Positions 1-8,679 of a DNA stretch of 64,000 nucleotides are shown here, piece after piece. Numbering within the stretch: position 1 is the first letter of the stretch; every line of letters starts with the position of its first letter. The notes beneath the pieces are model-generated. The model was not told the origin of the DNA. It saw nothing but the letters and a program-made list of their open reading frames with translations, and did no database searches. The DNA comes from DATCJA01 sp963814955. GTDB taxonomy: Bacteria; Acidobacteriota; Vicinamibacteria; Vicinamibacterales; UBA2999. The translations under genes were made by a program, and so were the position numbers. The DNA lies in NCBI GenBank assembly GCA_963814955.1, contig CAWFEX010000007.1:124001-188000 (forward strand), written 5' to 3'.

Positions 1-531
1 GAGGATTTCAGCGCCACCTCCGGGAATGCTATCGAGCCCGGCGGTCACCAGACGCGCTATCACCTCCGGAACCGGCAACTGATTGAGCCGCGAAATGTGC
101 AGGACTTCAGGTGGTGACAGCGCGTGGAGCTTGAACTCCGGGTAGCGTTCCTTCACGGCGCGAAACAAGTCCTCGTACCACGCAATCGGGAGATCGGGGT
201 TGTGCCCGCCCTGCAGGAGGAGCTGATTCCCACCCACCGCAATGGTTTCGTCGATCTTGCGGAAAATCTCGTCGAAGCCCAGGACGTAGCCTTCTTCGGA
301 ACCAACCGGCCGGTAGAACGCGCAGAAATTGCACCGCGCCACACACACATTCGTGTAGTTCACGTTGCGGTCGATGATGTAGGTGACGAGCCGATCGGGA
401 TGCTTGCGCGCACGAATCGCGTCGGCCAGCCTGCCGAGCAGATGCGTGGGAGCCTCGCGATAGAGCTGGACTGCTTCGTCGCTGTCGACGCGTCCGCCGT
501 CCATCACCCTTGCTGCAAGCTGGTCCAGCAT
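1..531 (-). CDS. mqnC: Cyclic dehypoxanthinyl futalosine synthase MqnC, N-terminal part
   Basis: Radical-SAM enzyme of the futalosine menaquinone pathway that cyclises dehypoxanthinyl futalosine. Translating the minus strand from the ATG at 531 gives an open frame to the window edge (177 codons). About residues 68-78 read NYTNVCVARCNFC, the CxxxCxxC cluster of the family, and GGHNP and PGGGAEIL, also typical, follow. The start ATG shares a base with the stop of mqnA (TGATG), so the two are translationally coupled. The C-terminal half lies outside the window. Confidence is high because the cluster motif and the neighbouring mqnA agree. Confidence 0.93.
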   Translation of the reverse strand, partial: MLDQLAARVMDGGRVDSDEAVQLYREAPTHLLGRLADAIRARKHPDRLVTYIIDRNVNYTNVCVARCNFCAFYRPVGSEEGYVLGFDEIFRKIDETIAVGGNQLLLQGGHNPDLPIAWYEDLFRAVKERYPEFKLHALSPPEVLHISRLNQLPVPEVIARLVTAGLDSIPGGGAEIL

Positions 532-1325
532 CAGAAGAATTCCAACGTGCGTTTGCGCGGGGCGAGCCCGAGCTCCGCCGCGTAATCGAGAAACGCCTGC
601 AGGCCGCGTTCTTCGTCGGGGCCCAGGCCGTACCGGACATTATGTCTTAGGTATACCGCGGCCCGCGCCGTCGCGGCGGCGTTTCCGCGGCCGTATTCCT
701 GCGCAATCGCGTCGACGGCGCCAACGCCTTCTTCCTGTGCCTGCTGCAGCGCGTGCACCTCAGCATCGCCGACCGCGCCGGAGCGACCGGTCCACGCAGC
801 ATACACGAAGGGCAGTCCCGTCATCGCCGTCCATGCCTCCCCGAGATCGATCTTATGCAGCCCGAGCGCCGAATGGTCCGCGTCGAGAGCTGGATCGCCA
901 ATGAGCAGCGCGGCGTCTGAACCACGTGTCATCGCATCGAGGTCTGGCCCGTGCGGAGCGAATTCAGGCTCGATGCGGAACCGATGCCGGCACAGCACCT
1001 TCACGAGCGCCACCGAGGTGCGCGAGCTGGTGTCGAGCGCAATGCGCCGTATGGACTCGACCGGCTGCCGCGTGAACAGGGCGACGGAGGCAACTGGACC
1101 GCGCGATCCGATGCCCACCTGCGGCACCAGTCTGTAGTCGGACGATTGCAGATATTCGACGGACGGAATGAGACCCAAATCGACTTCGCCCGCATGCAGC
1201 AGCGCCGAGCAGATGGAGGGCACGTCGTACCGCACCTGCCACAGCTCCGGCGAACGGTCGAGTGCCCATGTCAGCGGGCGGGCGTTCAGGTACCCGACCG
1301 CTCCAATGCGGACCCGTCGGTTCAC
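531..1325 (-). CDS. mqnA: Chorismate dehydratase MqnA
   Basis: 264 aa, the usual MqnA length. It converts chorismate to 3-[(1-carboxyvinyl)oxy]benzoate, the first futalosine-pathway step, in the cytoplasm. The N-terminus RIGAVGYLNARPL and the SVEYL and SRTSVAL segments are hallmarks of this periplasmic-binding-protein-like fold, and no signal peptide is present. The start overlaps the upstream stop by four bases (ATGA) and its own stop overlaps the mqnC start, so it sits inside a coupled mqnE-like/mqnA/mqnC run. Confidence 0.93.
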   Translation of the reverse strand: MNRRVRIGAVGYLNARPLTWALDRSPELWQVRYDVPSICSALLHAGEVDLGLIPSVEYLQSSDYRLVPQVGIGSRGPVASVALFTRQPVESIRRIALDTSSRTSVALVKVLCRHRFRIEPEFAPHGPDLDAMTRGSDAALLIGDPALDADHSALGLHKIDLGEAWTAMTGLPFVYAAWTGRSGAVGDAEVHALQQAQEEGVGAVDAIAQEYGRGNAAATARAAVYLRHNVRYGLGPDEERGLQAFLDYAAELGLAPRKRTLEFF

Positions 1326-2209
1326 GAAATAACCTGGAAACGGCCGTCGCGCTCGACCGGCGAGAATCCGGCGGCTTCGATACCGCGGCGCACTTCCTCG
1401 AGCGGCGCACGCCGGCGCCCATCCGGTGCGTCATCGGATGCGGTGACGCCGTCGAAGTCGTCGGCGCCAAAGGTCAGCGCAACCTGGGCGAGTTTTGGAC
1501 CATACCGCAGCCAGTCAACCTGGACGCTGGCGATGTTCGGCGCCGCCAGCCGCGCAATCGCCACTGCCTTCACATCGTCGTAGCCCGTGGTCGGCTGCAG
1601 CGGGCTCACAACGGTGGGCAGAGGATTGATTGTGTGGATGCTGCCATGGCGCCGCTGCAACGCCGACGCCTGCAGCAGCAGCGGCGTCCGCTCGATGGCC
1701 GGCGCCTTCTCGACGGTCAGACGCAACTGCTGAAATCCCGCGCGCGAGAGTTCATCAACAGCTGCGTCGATATCGGCAACCGTATCCAGCGGCAGGTCTG
1801 CCAGCGCATCAAGGCCACTCGCACGGAGAGGCGCGAGCACGTGAAAGGAGGTTGTTCCCGCATTGGACGCCAGGCGCTCGACGTCGGCCCAGGAAAACCC
1901 CGAGACCGTCCGGGACCCCGCCACGGTCCTCGCGGCTTCCGTCACGGCGACGGCCTCCGTGAGGGTGTCAGGAGCACCGGTGATCCGAATTTCTCCCGCG
2001 GCCGCCGGCACCGCGTCGACGAAGGAGCGATCGTGCGCGCATCTGGCGACGCGCACGTAAGTAGTCTGCGTTCCGTGCAAACGGCGGCGCGTCGCGTCGC
2101 CAAGGATGCCAAGCGACAGGATGTCGTGCGCTGCGGCGAGCTCGGTCAGCTCGTCGGCTCCGAGAGCCTCACCCGCGCTCACGCGCTCGAGCAGGCGATC
2201 GAAGGTCAC
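1322..2209 (-). CDS. MqnE-like protein without the radical-SAM cysteine cluster
   Basis: 295 aa against roughly 370-390 for aminodeoxyfutalosine synthase MqnE. The C-terminal half matches the MqnE/MqnC family: PTTGYDDVKAVAIARL, then GPKLAQVALTFGADDFDG, and a PVERD tail. The N-terminal helix region (LLERVSAGEAL...LGILGDATRRRLHG) also resembles MqnE. The place where NVCxxxCxFC should be reads YVRVARCAHD, and Cys57 is the only cysteine in the protein, so no [4Fe-4S] cluster can bind as in the family. It overlaps both neighbours by ATGA. It may be a non-catalytic or repurposed paralogue; an intact mqnE would then be elsewhere. Family assignment is fairly sure, function unknown. Confidence 0.78.
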   Translation of the reverse strand: MTFDRLLERVSAGEALGADELTELAAAHDILSLGILGDATRRRLHGTQTTYVRVARCAHDRSFVDAVPAAAGEIRITGAPDTLTEAVAVTEAARTVAGSRTVSGFSWADVERLASNAGTTSFHVLAPLRASGLDALADLPLDTVADIDAAVDELSRAGFQQLRLTVEKAPAIERTPLLLQASALQRRHGSIHTINPLPTVVSPLQPTTGYDDVKAVAIARLAAPNIASVQVDWLRYGPKLAQVALTFGADDFDGVTASDDAPDGRRRAPLEEVRRGIEAAGFSPVERDGRFQVIS

Positions 2210-3129
2210 ATTCGCTCTGCGATTCTGGTGGCCAGAGCCAGCGCCGCTCTGCCGTCGTGTCCCGTCACGGTTGGTTGCCGTCGATTTCGGACGGCTCCGA
2301 CGAAGTCGTCCAGTTCGCGCCGAAGGGGTTCGTCGTTCTGGATGTCTACGCGACCGCCCGTTATCGCCGGTCGCCCTCCGTTCTGCGACACCAGGCGATA
2401 GACCTCGAGCTCCTGTGCGGCGTAATCAATCGAAATGTAGGCGTCGTGCTGAAAGAAACGCGCCTTTCGTACGCGATCGCGGCTGATTCGGCTTGCCGTG
2501 ACGTTGGCCACGCAGCCGGACGCAAATCGAAGACGCGCATTGGCGATGTCAATGCGGGGCGTGAGCACGTTGACGCCGACGGCCTCGACCGATTCGATGT
2601 CCGAGCCCACCGTTGCCAGGAGCAGATCGAGATCGTGAATCATCAGATCGAAAATGACATCGATGTCGAGGCTCCGCTCGGGAAACGTCCCGAGCCTGTG
2701 AATCTCGACGAATCGCGGGCTGGATACCATGGGCAGCGCCGCCGCCACGGCGGGATTGAAGCGCTCCGTGTGTCCAGCCGCGAGGATCGCTCCGCGCGCG
2801 GCTGCAGCGGTCACCAGACGATCGGCGTCCGCCAAGGACGCCGCCAGCGGCTTTTCGACGAGGACGGCGATCCCCGATTCGACAAACGGAAGCGCGACAT
2901 CGACATGCGACACGGTCGGTGTCGCAATAGAGACGGCATCCACGCGTCCCAGAAGATCGGACGCGCTCGTAAATGCGGCGGTGTTGTGATTTGCGGCCAC
3001 TTCCTGCGCGCGTTCGGGCTTGATATCGGCCACTCCGACGAGATCGACGTCGGGCATCGCCGCAAGAATTCGCGCGTGATGGCGACCGACGGAACCGACG
3101 CCGACGACCGCCAGCCGCAGACGGCTCAC
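2206..3129 (-). CDS. Gfo/Idh/MocA oxidoreductase, GnnA-like
   Basis: 307 aa cytoplasmic NAD(P)-dependent dehydrogenase. GVGSVG at residues 10-15 is the Rossmann dinucleotide motif; VEKPLA near residue 92 and FDLMIHDLDLL near 165-175 are the family's catalytic segments. It lies between lpxI and the mqn genes, four-base overlaps on both sides, one gene from lpxA. GnnA, which oxidises UDP-GlcNAc at C3 for amide-linked lipid A, belongs to this family and sits beside lpxA in some bacteria, so GnnA is the best guess. Its partner aminotransferase GnnB is not in the window, so the specific role is inference. Confidence 0.82.
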   Translation of the reverse strand: MSRLRLAVVGVGSVGRHHARILAAMPDVDLVGVADIKPERAQEVAANHNTAAFTSASDLLGRVDAVSIATPTVSHVDVALPFVESGIAVLVEKPLAASLADADRLVTAAAARGAILAAGHTERFNPAVAAALPMVSSPRFVEIHRLGTFPERSLDIDVIFDLMIHDLDLLLATVGSDIESVEAVGVNVLTPRIDIANARLRFASGCVANVTASRISRDRVRKARFFQHDAYISIDYAAQELEVYRLVSQNGGRPAITGGRVDIQNDEPLRRELDDFVGAVRNRRQPTVTGHDGRAALALATRIAERM

Positions 3130-3944
3130 CGGGGGCGTCCCACGATCGTGATGTCCGACTCGTCGGCCGCCGCGATGACGGCGTCGCCGTCGATCATCAG
3201 CGTCTTGCCGGCGTCAACGGAGAGCGCTTCCGCACCCGCGACCCGCATCGCCTGGATCGTGGCAAAGCCGATGACGGGAACGTCGAACCGCATGTCCTGA
3301 TTGGGCTTTGCGACCTTGACGATGCGGACGCCGGGTCCCGCGAGATGACCGGCTCGAGCAATCACCTCGTCAGTGCCCTCCATTGCCTCCACGGCCACCA
3401 CCGCCTGGTGCTTGACCGCCACGGTCTGGCCGACGTCCAGACCGGCGATGGCGTCGGCCATTCGATATCCGAATTCGAAGTCTTTCTGCTCGTCGTCCGT
3501 CGGTGCGCGTCTGGTCAACACGCCGGCCCTGGCGAGCAGCGGGTGCAACAGCGCCGTTGAATCGATGAGCTCGATTCCACGCTGCTTGAGCACGTTGGCG
3601 ACTGCGCCGATCAGACCATCGGTGTTCTTCGATGTGAGCTGACGGAGCACGCTCAGGAAAGTCAGATCCGGAATGATGCCGCCGGCAAAAATCTTGTTGT
3701 GTTTGACCTGACCCGCCATCACGGCATGCGTCACGCCAGCCTGCTGGAGCAGGTCGATGCACTTGCCGAGCTGGCCGAGGGAGATCCAGTGAATCGGCGA
3801 GGAATGCCGTTGTGCCGCGTCGTTCAACTCGGAAAAGGTCTCTTCCTTTGCCGCGATGACCGTCACGTCGTGCCCTTGCGCGCGGGCGGCATCGAGGACG
3901 AGAAACGGAAACCGGCCGTTGCCGGCGATCAGGCCGATATGCAT
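3126..3944 (-). CDS. lpxI: UDP-2,3-diacylglucosamine pyrophosphatase LpxI
   Basis: 272 aa, normal LpxI (DUF1009) length. It hydrolyses UDP-2,3-diacylglucosamine to lipid X and UMP in lipid A synthesis and replaces LpxH. Visible signatures are IGLIAGNGRFP at the N-terminus, the AGQVKHNKIF segment, the long DGLIGAVANVLKQRGIELIDST block, and KPNQDMRFDVPVIG near the C-terminus, which carries the conserved acidic residue of the active site. The stop of the upstream fabZ-lpxA gene directly abuts this ATG (TGAATG). Confidence 0.95.
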   Translation of the reverse strand: MHIGLIAGNGRFPFLVLDAARAQGHDVTVIAAKEETFSELNDAAQRHSSPIHWISLGQLGKCIDLLQQAGVTHAVMAGQVKHNKIFAGGIIPDLTFLSVLRQLTSKNTDGLIGAVANVLKQRGIELIDSTALLHPLLARAGVLTRRAPTDDEQKDFEFGYRMADAIAGLDVGQTVAVKHQAVVAVEAMEGTDEVIARAGHLAGPGVRIVKVAKPNQDMRFDVPVIGFATIQAMRVAGAEALSVDAGKTLMIDGDAVIAAADESDITIVGRPR

Positions 3945-5219
3945 TCACTCATCCACCACCAGCTCCTCGACCCTGCGCGACGGACGCCGAAGGATGACGC
4001 CTCGCGTCGAGCTGCGGATGAAATCCACGAGATACCGCACTTCCGGCGACGTCAGCGTCGGATCCTTCTCAATCTGGACGAGCGCACGCGAGGCATTGAG
4101 CTTTGACTGCAACAGATAGCGGTAGGCGCGCTTGAGCTGCGCGATCACCTCGCGTGTGAAACCGCGGCGTGCGAGGCCGATCGTATTGAGGCCGTAAATC
4201 CGCGCCCGGTTTCCAACCGACTTCCCGAACGGCAGCGCGTCTTTGGTCACCACGGTATATCCGCCGATATAGGCGTGCTGGCCCACGCGGCAGAACTGAT
4301 GCACACCTGAGTAGGCGCTGATTGTGGCGAAATCCTCGACGGTCACATGGCCACCGAGCGTAGCGCCATTTCCGAAAATCGTGAAATTGCCAATATGACA
4401 GTCGTGCGCCACGTGCACGTAGGCCATGAAGAGGTTCTGGTCGCCGATCGTCGTATGCCCGCCCCCGCCCATCGTCCCGCGGTTGATCGTGACGAACTCT
4501 CGAAAGGTGTTGCCCCGACCAATGGTCAGGCGCGTTCGCTCCCCCTTGTATTTGAGGTCCTGAGGCGCCAGTCCGATCGATGCCATCGGGTAAATACTCG
4601 TGTCGTCACCGATCTCGGTCCAGCCGTCAACCACGACCGATGTGCCGATACGACACCGAGCCCCGATGACGACCTCGGGACCGATTGTGCAGTACGGCCC
4701 GACCTTGGTACCCGCACCCAGACGCGCCGCCGGATGAACCAGAGCCGTCGGATCGATGTACGCGGCGCCGTGCTCGACCGCGAGCAGCAGTTCGGCCTCG
4801 GCCACCATCTGATCTGCGACATACGCAATGGCGCGCGCCCTGGCGAGGCCTGTCCGAGCGCGTCCGAGGGACACCTCGAGCCGCAGCCGATCGCCGGGCA
4901 CGACCTGGCGCCGGAACTTCGCGTTGTCCACTCCCCGAAGCCACACGCGTGCGGTTCGCGGGGTATCGGATTGTTCGAGCAGGAGCACCGCGGCCACCTG
5001 CACGAGCGCTTCGATCATCAGCACGCCCGGCATCAGCGGCGAGCCGGGAAAATGCCCCTGGAAGAACTCTTCGTTGACGGTGACGTTCTTGATGGCCACG
5101 AGACGGTGACCCGGCTCGTGCTCGGCGATGGTGTCGATGAGGAACGACGGATAGCGATAGTAGACGCGGTCGAGGAGAGCGGGAAGGTCGAGGGAAAAGG
5201 GCACGGGTGAATTAAGCAT
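3945..5219 (-). CDS. FabZ-LpxA fusion: 3-hydroxyacyl-ACP dehydratase plus UDP-GlcNAc acyltransferase
   Basis: One 424-aa open frame joins two enzymes. Residues about 11-150 are FabZ, with the catalytic His56 in GHFPGSPLMPG and Glu70 in MIEALVQ. Residues about 155-424 are LpxA: hexapeptide left-handed beta-helix, the expected histidine at 272 in VHVAHDCHIGN, and the C-terminal helical domain. Both compete for 3-hydroxyacyl-ACP (FabZ dehydrates it, LpxA uses it to start lipid A), so the fusion places two consumers of one pool on one chain. There is no stop or start between the domains. lpxD, often nearby, is absent. Confidence 0.95.
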   Translation of the reverse strand: MLNSPVPFSLDLPALLDRVYYRYPSFLIDTIAEHEPGHRLVAIKNVTVNEEFFQGHFPGSPLMPGVLMIEALVQVAAVLLLEQSDTPRTARVWLRGVDNAKFRRQVVPGDRLRLEVSLGRARTGLARARAIAYVADQMVAEAELLLAVEHGAAYIDPTALVHPAARLGAGTKVGPYCTIGPEVVIGARCRIGTSVVVDGWTEIGDDTSIYPMASIGLAPQDLKYKGERTRLTIGRGNTFREFVTINRGTMGGGGHTTIGDQNLFMAYVHVAHDCHIGNFTIFGNGATLGGHVTVEDFATISAYSGVHQFCRVGQHAYIGGYTVVTKDALPFGKSVGNRARIYGLNTIGLARRGFTREVIAQLKRAYRYLLQSKLNASRALVQIEKDPTLTSPEVRYLVDFIRSSTRGVILRRPSRRVEELVVDE

Positions 5220-5248
5220 ACTGAACCACCCGTGCCCGTGCGAACGGC

Positions 5249-5995
5249 TTATGGATTGGCAGGCTTCGGTGCCGGGGGAGCCGGCTTCGGCGCCGGCGCC
5301 GCAGGTTTCGGTGCTGGAGCCGCAGCGGGAGGCGTTGCCGGAGCCGCAGCGGGAGGCGCTGCTGACGCCGGCTTCGGCGCCGCGGCTGCAGGAGCCGTCT
5401 TCGCCGCCGCGTCGAACCTCTGGATCACCTCGGTTGTAATGTCCAGCGAGAGATCCGCCCAGACAATGCCAGCATCGGCCGCGCTGAACAGCAGATGCAG
5501 ACCCTTTTCGGTTGCCACCTGCTGGACCACAGGCGACAGCTTCTGCTGGAATTCGTCCTGCAGCTGCGTCTGGAGGGTGTTCACCTCTTGCTGGGCGTCT
5601 TCCGTGAAGCGCTGGATATCCACCTGCAAGCGCTCGACCTCTTTTTGCAGCTGGCCCGCCGCTACCGGACTCAGCACCGACGCGCCCGCCTCGAGTTTCT
5701 GTTGTGCCGCCTGGAGCTGCTTGTTCTTTTCGTTGAGCTCGGTGACCTTCTGCTGGTTCAGCGTCTGAACCCTGCTCGCCAGCGCCTTTCCTTCGGCAGA
5801 TTCAGCGGCGATTCGCTGAATGTTGATGAAGGCGTATTTAGCTCCGGCAGGAAACGGCCGTTGTGCCGGGGGCGCGGGAGCCGGTGCCGTCTGTGCCGGA
5901 GGCGCCGGGGCCGCCGGCGCTGAAGGTGCCTGCGCAAAGCCCGGAGCGGCCGCCAGCATTACGCAGAGCGCCGCAGCACCAATCCACACTCTCAT
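5249..5995 (-). CDS. skp: Periplasmic chaperone Skp/OmpH-like
   Basis: 248 aa. A signal peptide (MRVWIGAAALCVMLAAAPGFAQ) is followed by a Pro/Ala linker, then the OmpH core (KYAFINIQRIAAESAEGKAL) and a long Gln/Glu-rich coiled coil, residues about 75-165. The last 50 residues are almost only Ala, Pro and Lys; this low-complexity tail is not part of usual Skp. It sits directly after bamA and before fabZ-lpxA, the standard envelope order, and should escort unfolded outer-membrane proteins to BamA. Confidence 0.9.
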   Translation of the reverse strand: MRVWIGAAALCVMLAAAPGFAQAPSAPAAPAPPAQTAPAPAPPAQRPFPAGAKYAFINIQRIAAESAEGKALASRVQTLNQQKVTELNEKNKQLQAAQQKLEAGASVLSPVAAGQLQKEVERLQVDIQRFTEDAQQEVNTLQTQLQDEFQQKLSPVVQQVATEKGLHLLFSAADAGIVWADLSLDITTEVIQRFDAAAKTAPAAAAPKPASAAPPAAAPATPPAAAPAPKPAAPAPKPAPPAPKPANP

Positions 5996-6013
5996 ACAGT
6001 CGCTGTCCTTTCG

Positions 6014-7381
6014 TTAGAACGTCGATCCGACGGCGAAGCGGAAGGTGAAATTCTTCGCCGGACGGAGGCTGTTGTCGAGCACGCCCTCGCGCTGGGGGTT
6101 CGCGGCGAAAATCAGCCGGAACGGAACGTTCAGGACGGGCATGAAGAAGCGGACCTCCGCGCCGGTCGACGTGCGGAACTTGTCGAGGGCGAAAGGCTGG
6201 TTGTCGTCGGCGACCTGACCGGCGTCGTAGAAGGCGATCACCCGGACCTGCGACACGATCGTGAACAGGTACTCGCCATTGAACAACAGGCTTTTGTTGC
6301 CGCCGAGCACCAGACCGGTGAACGGATCGGATGGGCCAATCGAGCGGATGTCGTACCCGCGTACGCTGTACTCGCCGCCGAGGTACAGCTTCTCGAAGAT
6401 GGGGAGCGTCTTTGTGTCGCCCACCGGCGCAATGAACTGGTACTGGCCACGGATGCCGAACGAGGTGCGCGACGTATGTCGCCAGAACCTGATCCCCTCG
6501 ATGCGGGGCTTGTAATACTGCGTATTCCCGCCGAGCATCGCCAGATCGATCGACGTCGTCAGCCGCTGGCCGGTGTTCGGAAAGATCGGGTTGTCGACCG
6601 TATTGTGAACGAAACTCGGAACGATCTTGCTGACCGTTCGACGGCCACCGGCGCCGAGCAGCAGCGAGTCGAACACGAACGGATTGCGACGGATATTCTC
6701 CAGCGCCTCCGGACTCACCTGTGACAGGTCGGTCAACGAAATCGTCGAACACCCTTCTGGCTTCTCGAAGCAGAAGGGGTCGATGAACAGCTCGTTGAGG
6801 TCGGTCATCTTGGTCGCCTCGTAGGCGTAGCTGATGAACATGCGGCTGAAATCGGCGACCGGGAACCCCATCATCAGGTTGCCGCCCGTTGATTTCTGGG
6901 TGTAGTAGCCGATGTACTGCAGCGCGCGCTTGTAGACGTCGAACCCGGCCGTGATGTTGCGCTCGAACAGGAACGGCTCGGTGAACGCAAGCTGGTAGTT
7001 CTGCATGCGATCGCCGGCCATCAGCGACATCGTCAGGCTTTCCCCGCGGCCCAGGAAGTTTGCGGTCTGGAAGGCCAGCTGGCCGAAGACACCTTCGTAC
7101 TGCGATACACCGGCTCCGAAGGTCAACTGGTTCCGGTTCTGTTCCTTGAGCGTGAGCGTGACATCCATCTGGTTCTCACGCCCGGCCGTCTTCTCCGTCT
7201 TGATCGCCTGTTGATCCTGCTCGTTGATCTGTTCGAAGTAGCCGAGCTGGTTCAGACGACGGATGCTGTATTTCAGCGCTTCGGTGTTGAACACGGCGCC
7301 TTCGACCAGTCGCATTTCGCGTCGAATCACGTTGTCGCGGGTCGTCGTGTTGCCCACGAACGTGATGCGGTTGACGAAGTA
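6014..7381 (-). CDS. bamA: BamA, C-terminal part (last POTRA and beta-barrel), out of frame with its N-terminal part
   Basis: This reading frame continues BamA from YFVNRITFVGNTTTRDNVI, the start of the last POTRA domain, through the 16-strand barrel, with IRGQYQFIAP, LGGEYSVRGYD (the conserved VRGY/F loop) and the terminal FRFAVGSTF ending in Phe as outer-membrane barrels do. An isolated start at 7357 would cut the POTRA domain, so this is one half of a split gene. The frame joins the N-terminal part if the single extra G near 7382 (CAGGTAC read as CAG TAC, giving EGPQ-YFVN) is removed. Full protein about 885 aa. Confidence 0.9.
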   Translation of the reverse strand, partial: YFVNRITFVGNTTTRDNVIRREMRLVEGAVFNTEALKYSIRRLNQLGYFEQINEQDQQAIKTEKTAGRENQMDVTLTLKEQNRNQLTFGAGVSQYEGVFGQLAFQTANFLGRGESLTMSLMAGDRMQNYQLAFTEPFLFERNITAGFDVYKRALQYIGYYTQKSTGGNLMMGFPVADFSRMFISYAYEATKMTDLNELFIDPFCFEKPEGCSTISLTDLSQVSPEALENIRRNPFVFDSLLLGAGGRRTVSKIVPSFVHNTVDNPIFPNTGQRLTTSIDLAMLGGNTQYYKPRIEGIRFWRHTSRTSFGIRGQYQFIAPVGDTKTLPIFEKLYLGGEYSVRGYDIRSIGPSDPFTGLVLGGNKSLLFNGEYLFTIVSQVRVIAFYDAGQVADDNQPFALDKFRTSTGAEVRFFMPVLNVPFRLIFAANPQREGVLDNSLRPAKNFTFRFAVGSTF

Positions 7382-7382
7382 C

Positions 7383-8672
7383 CTGCGGGCCCTCCTGCAG
7401 CCGCATCGTCACGTCGGCAGTTGGCGGCCCGGGAGGTGGTGGCGCGGCCAGGGCGGCCGGTACGTTGTCCTCCGGCTCGTCGCTCAACTTGAGCTCGGGA
7501 AAACCGGTGAACTCCATATATCCACCGGCGCCGTAAATCTCCCGCGCCTTGACGAGCCCGTCGCGAATTTGCTTCTCGTTGTACCATTCGCCCTTCGCGA
7601 CCTTGAACAGCGGCGTCAGCGCTTCGCTCTTGACGACGGTGTTGCCCGCGACCGAAAAATCGCCCAGGCGGTAGCGCTCCCCTTCCGTGACCGGGATGCG
7701 CAGCTGAATCCACCGCGTCTTGCCATCGCCAGAGTTTTGAAGGGTCCTAATCTCTGGCTGGCCGACCTGGGCCCGCACGTATCCCTCGTTCCGGTAATAA
7801 GCGAGGATCAGATCGGCGTCGGCTTCGAACTTGTCGGCTTTATAAGTGCCGCCCCTGGTGATCCATCCCCAGAATGGATTCGGCGTCTTGTTGTCCTTCA
7901 TCTTGCGCCGCAGAGTACCGTCACCCTTTGCGCTGTTGCCGATGAATTCGATGTTGCGGACTTTGAGCTTCGGACCGTCATTGATCTGAAACGTCACGTT
8001 GATCAACTTCGGCCCTCCGGCCACGGCCATGCGGGTGTGGGAGACTTCAGCGTTCGTAAATCCCTTTTCGGCCATCATCTCGCGCAGGACCGTTTCCACG
8101 CGGCGGATGACGTTCTGATCGAGGAACGAGTCGAGGCGCAGCTCGATGTTGCGCGCGCGGAGCTGCTCGTCGATCTTCGTGCGATCGATCTCCTTGGTCC
8201 CCTCGTAATTGACAATCTTGACCCGCTCGCGCTCCTCCATGTTGTAGGTCACGAGCTTGCCAGTCACGCCGTTAGAAAACGGGTAGTCCTTGACCTCGAC
8301 CGAGAGATCGGTGAGGAAGTTCGTCGCCCACAGCCGCTTGAAATCCTCGAGCATGGTCTGCTCCGCCTTTTCGTCGTACGGAACCCACATGTTCTGCGAC
8401 GGCTGGCTGGGGCGAAGCTGGATGTAAAACAGGTAGGTCTGGGGGTCAACGGTTGACACGTTGCCCTGGGCCTGAAAGCACGGTGCCATCTGATAGATGA
8501 CGGGACCGGAACCCGCCGGAGGCAGATTCGCGGGTGGCGGCACGGAAACACCGCATATCGTGGGGGCTGACGTGCCGGTTGTCGCCGGCGCCGGTGTCTG
8601 CGCCCAGGAGGGCGAGGCGAGAGCGGCCACGAAACCGGTTATGGCGAACGCGCGGACTGTGAACATGCGCAT
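7383..8672 (-). CDS. bamA: BamA, N-terminal part (signal peptide and POTRA domains), frameshifted at its 3' end
   Basis: Residues 1-24 are a signal peptide ending SPSWAQ. Then come POTRA repeats with typical KIVNYEGTKEIDRTKI, VRNIEFIGNSAKG and YRLGDFSVAGNT. Sense continues to residue 430 (RLQEGPQ); the following 68 codons of this frame are nonsense and end at 7176. A second ATG two codons in (8666) has better spacing from GAGG and may be the real start. BamA inserts outer-membrane proteins and is essential, so a true frameshift is unlikely. An unusual Cys/Pro-rich stretch follows the signal peptide (residues 25-60). Confidence 0.9.
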
Positions 8673-8679
8673 GCCTCAG

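Noticed and set aside
7376..7390. Programmed frameshift in bamA
   Set aside because: No slippery heptamer or downstream structure typical of programmed shifting; the same one-base pattern recurs in unrelated genes.
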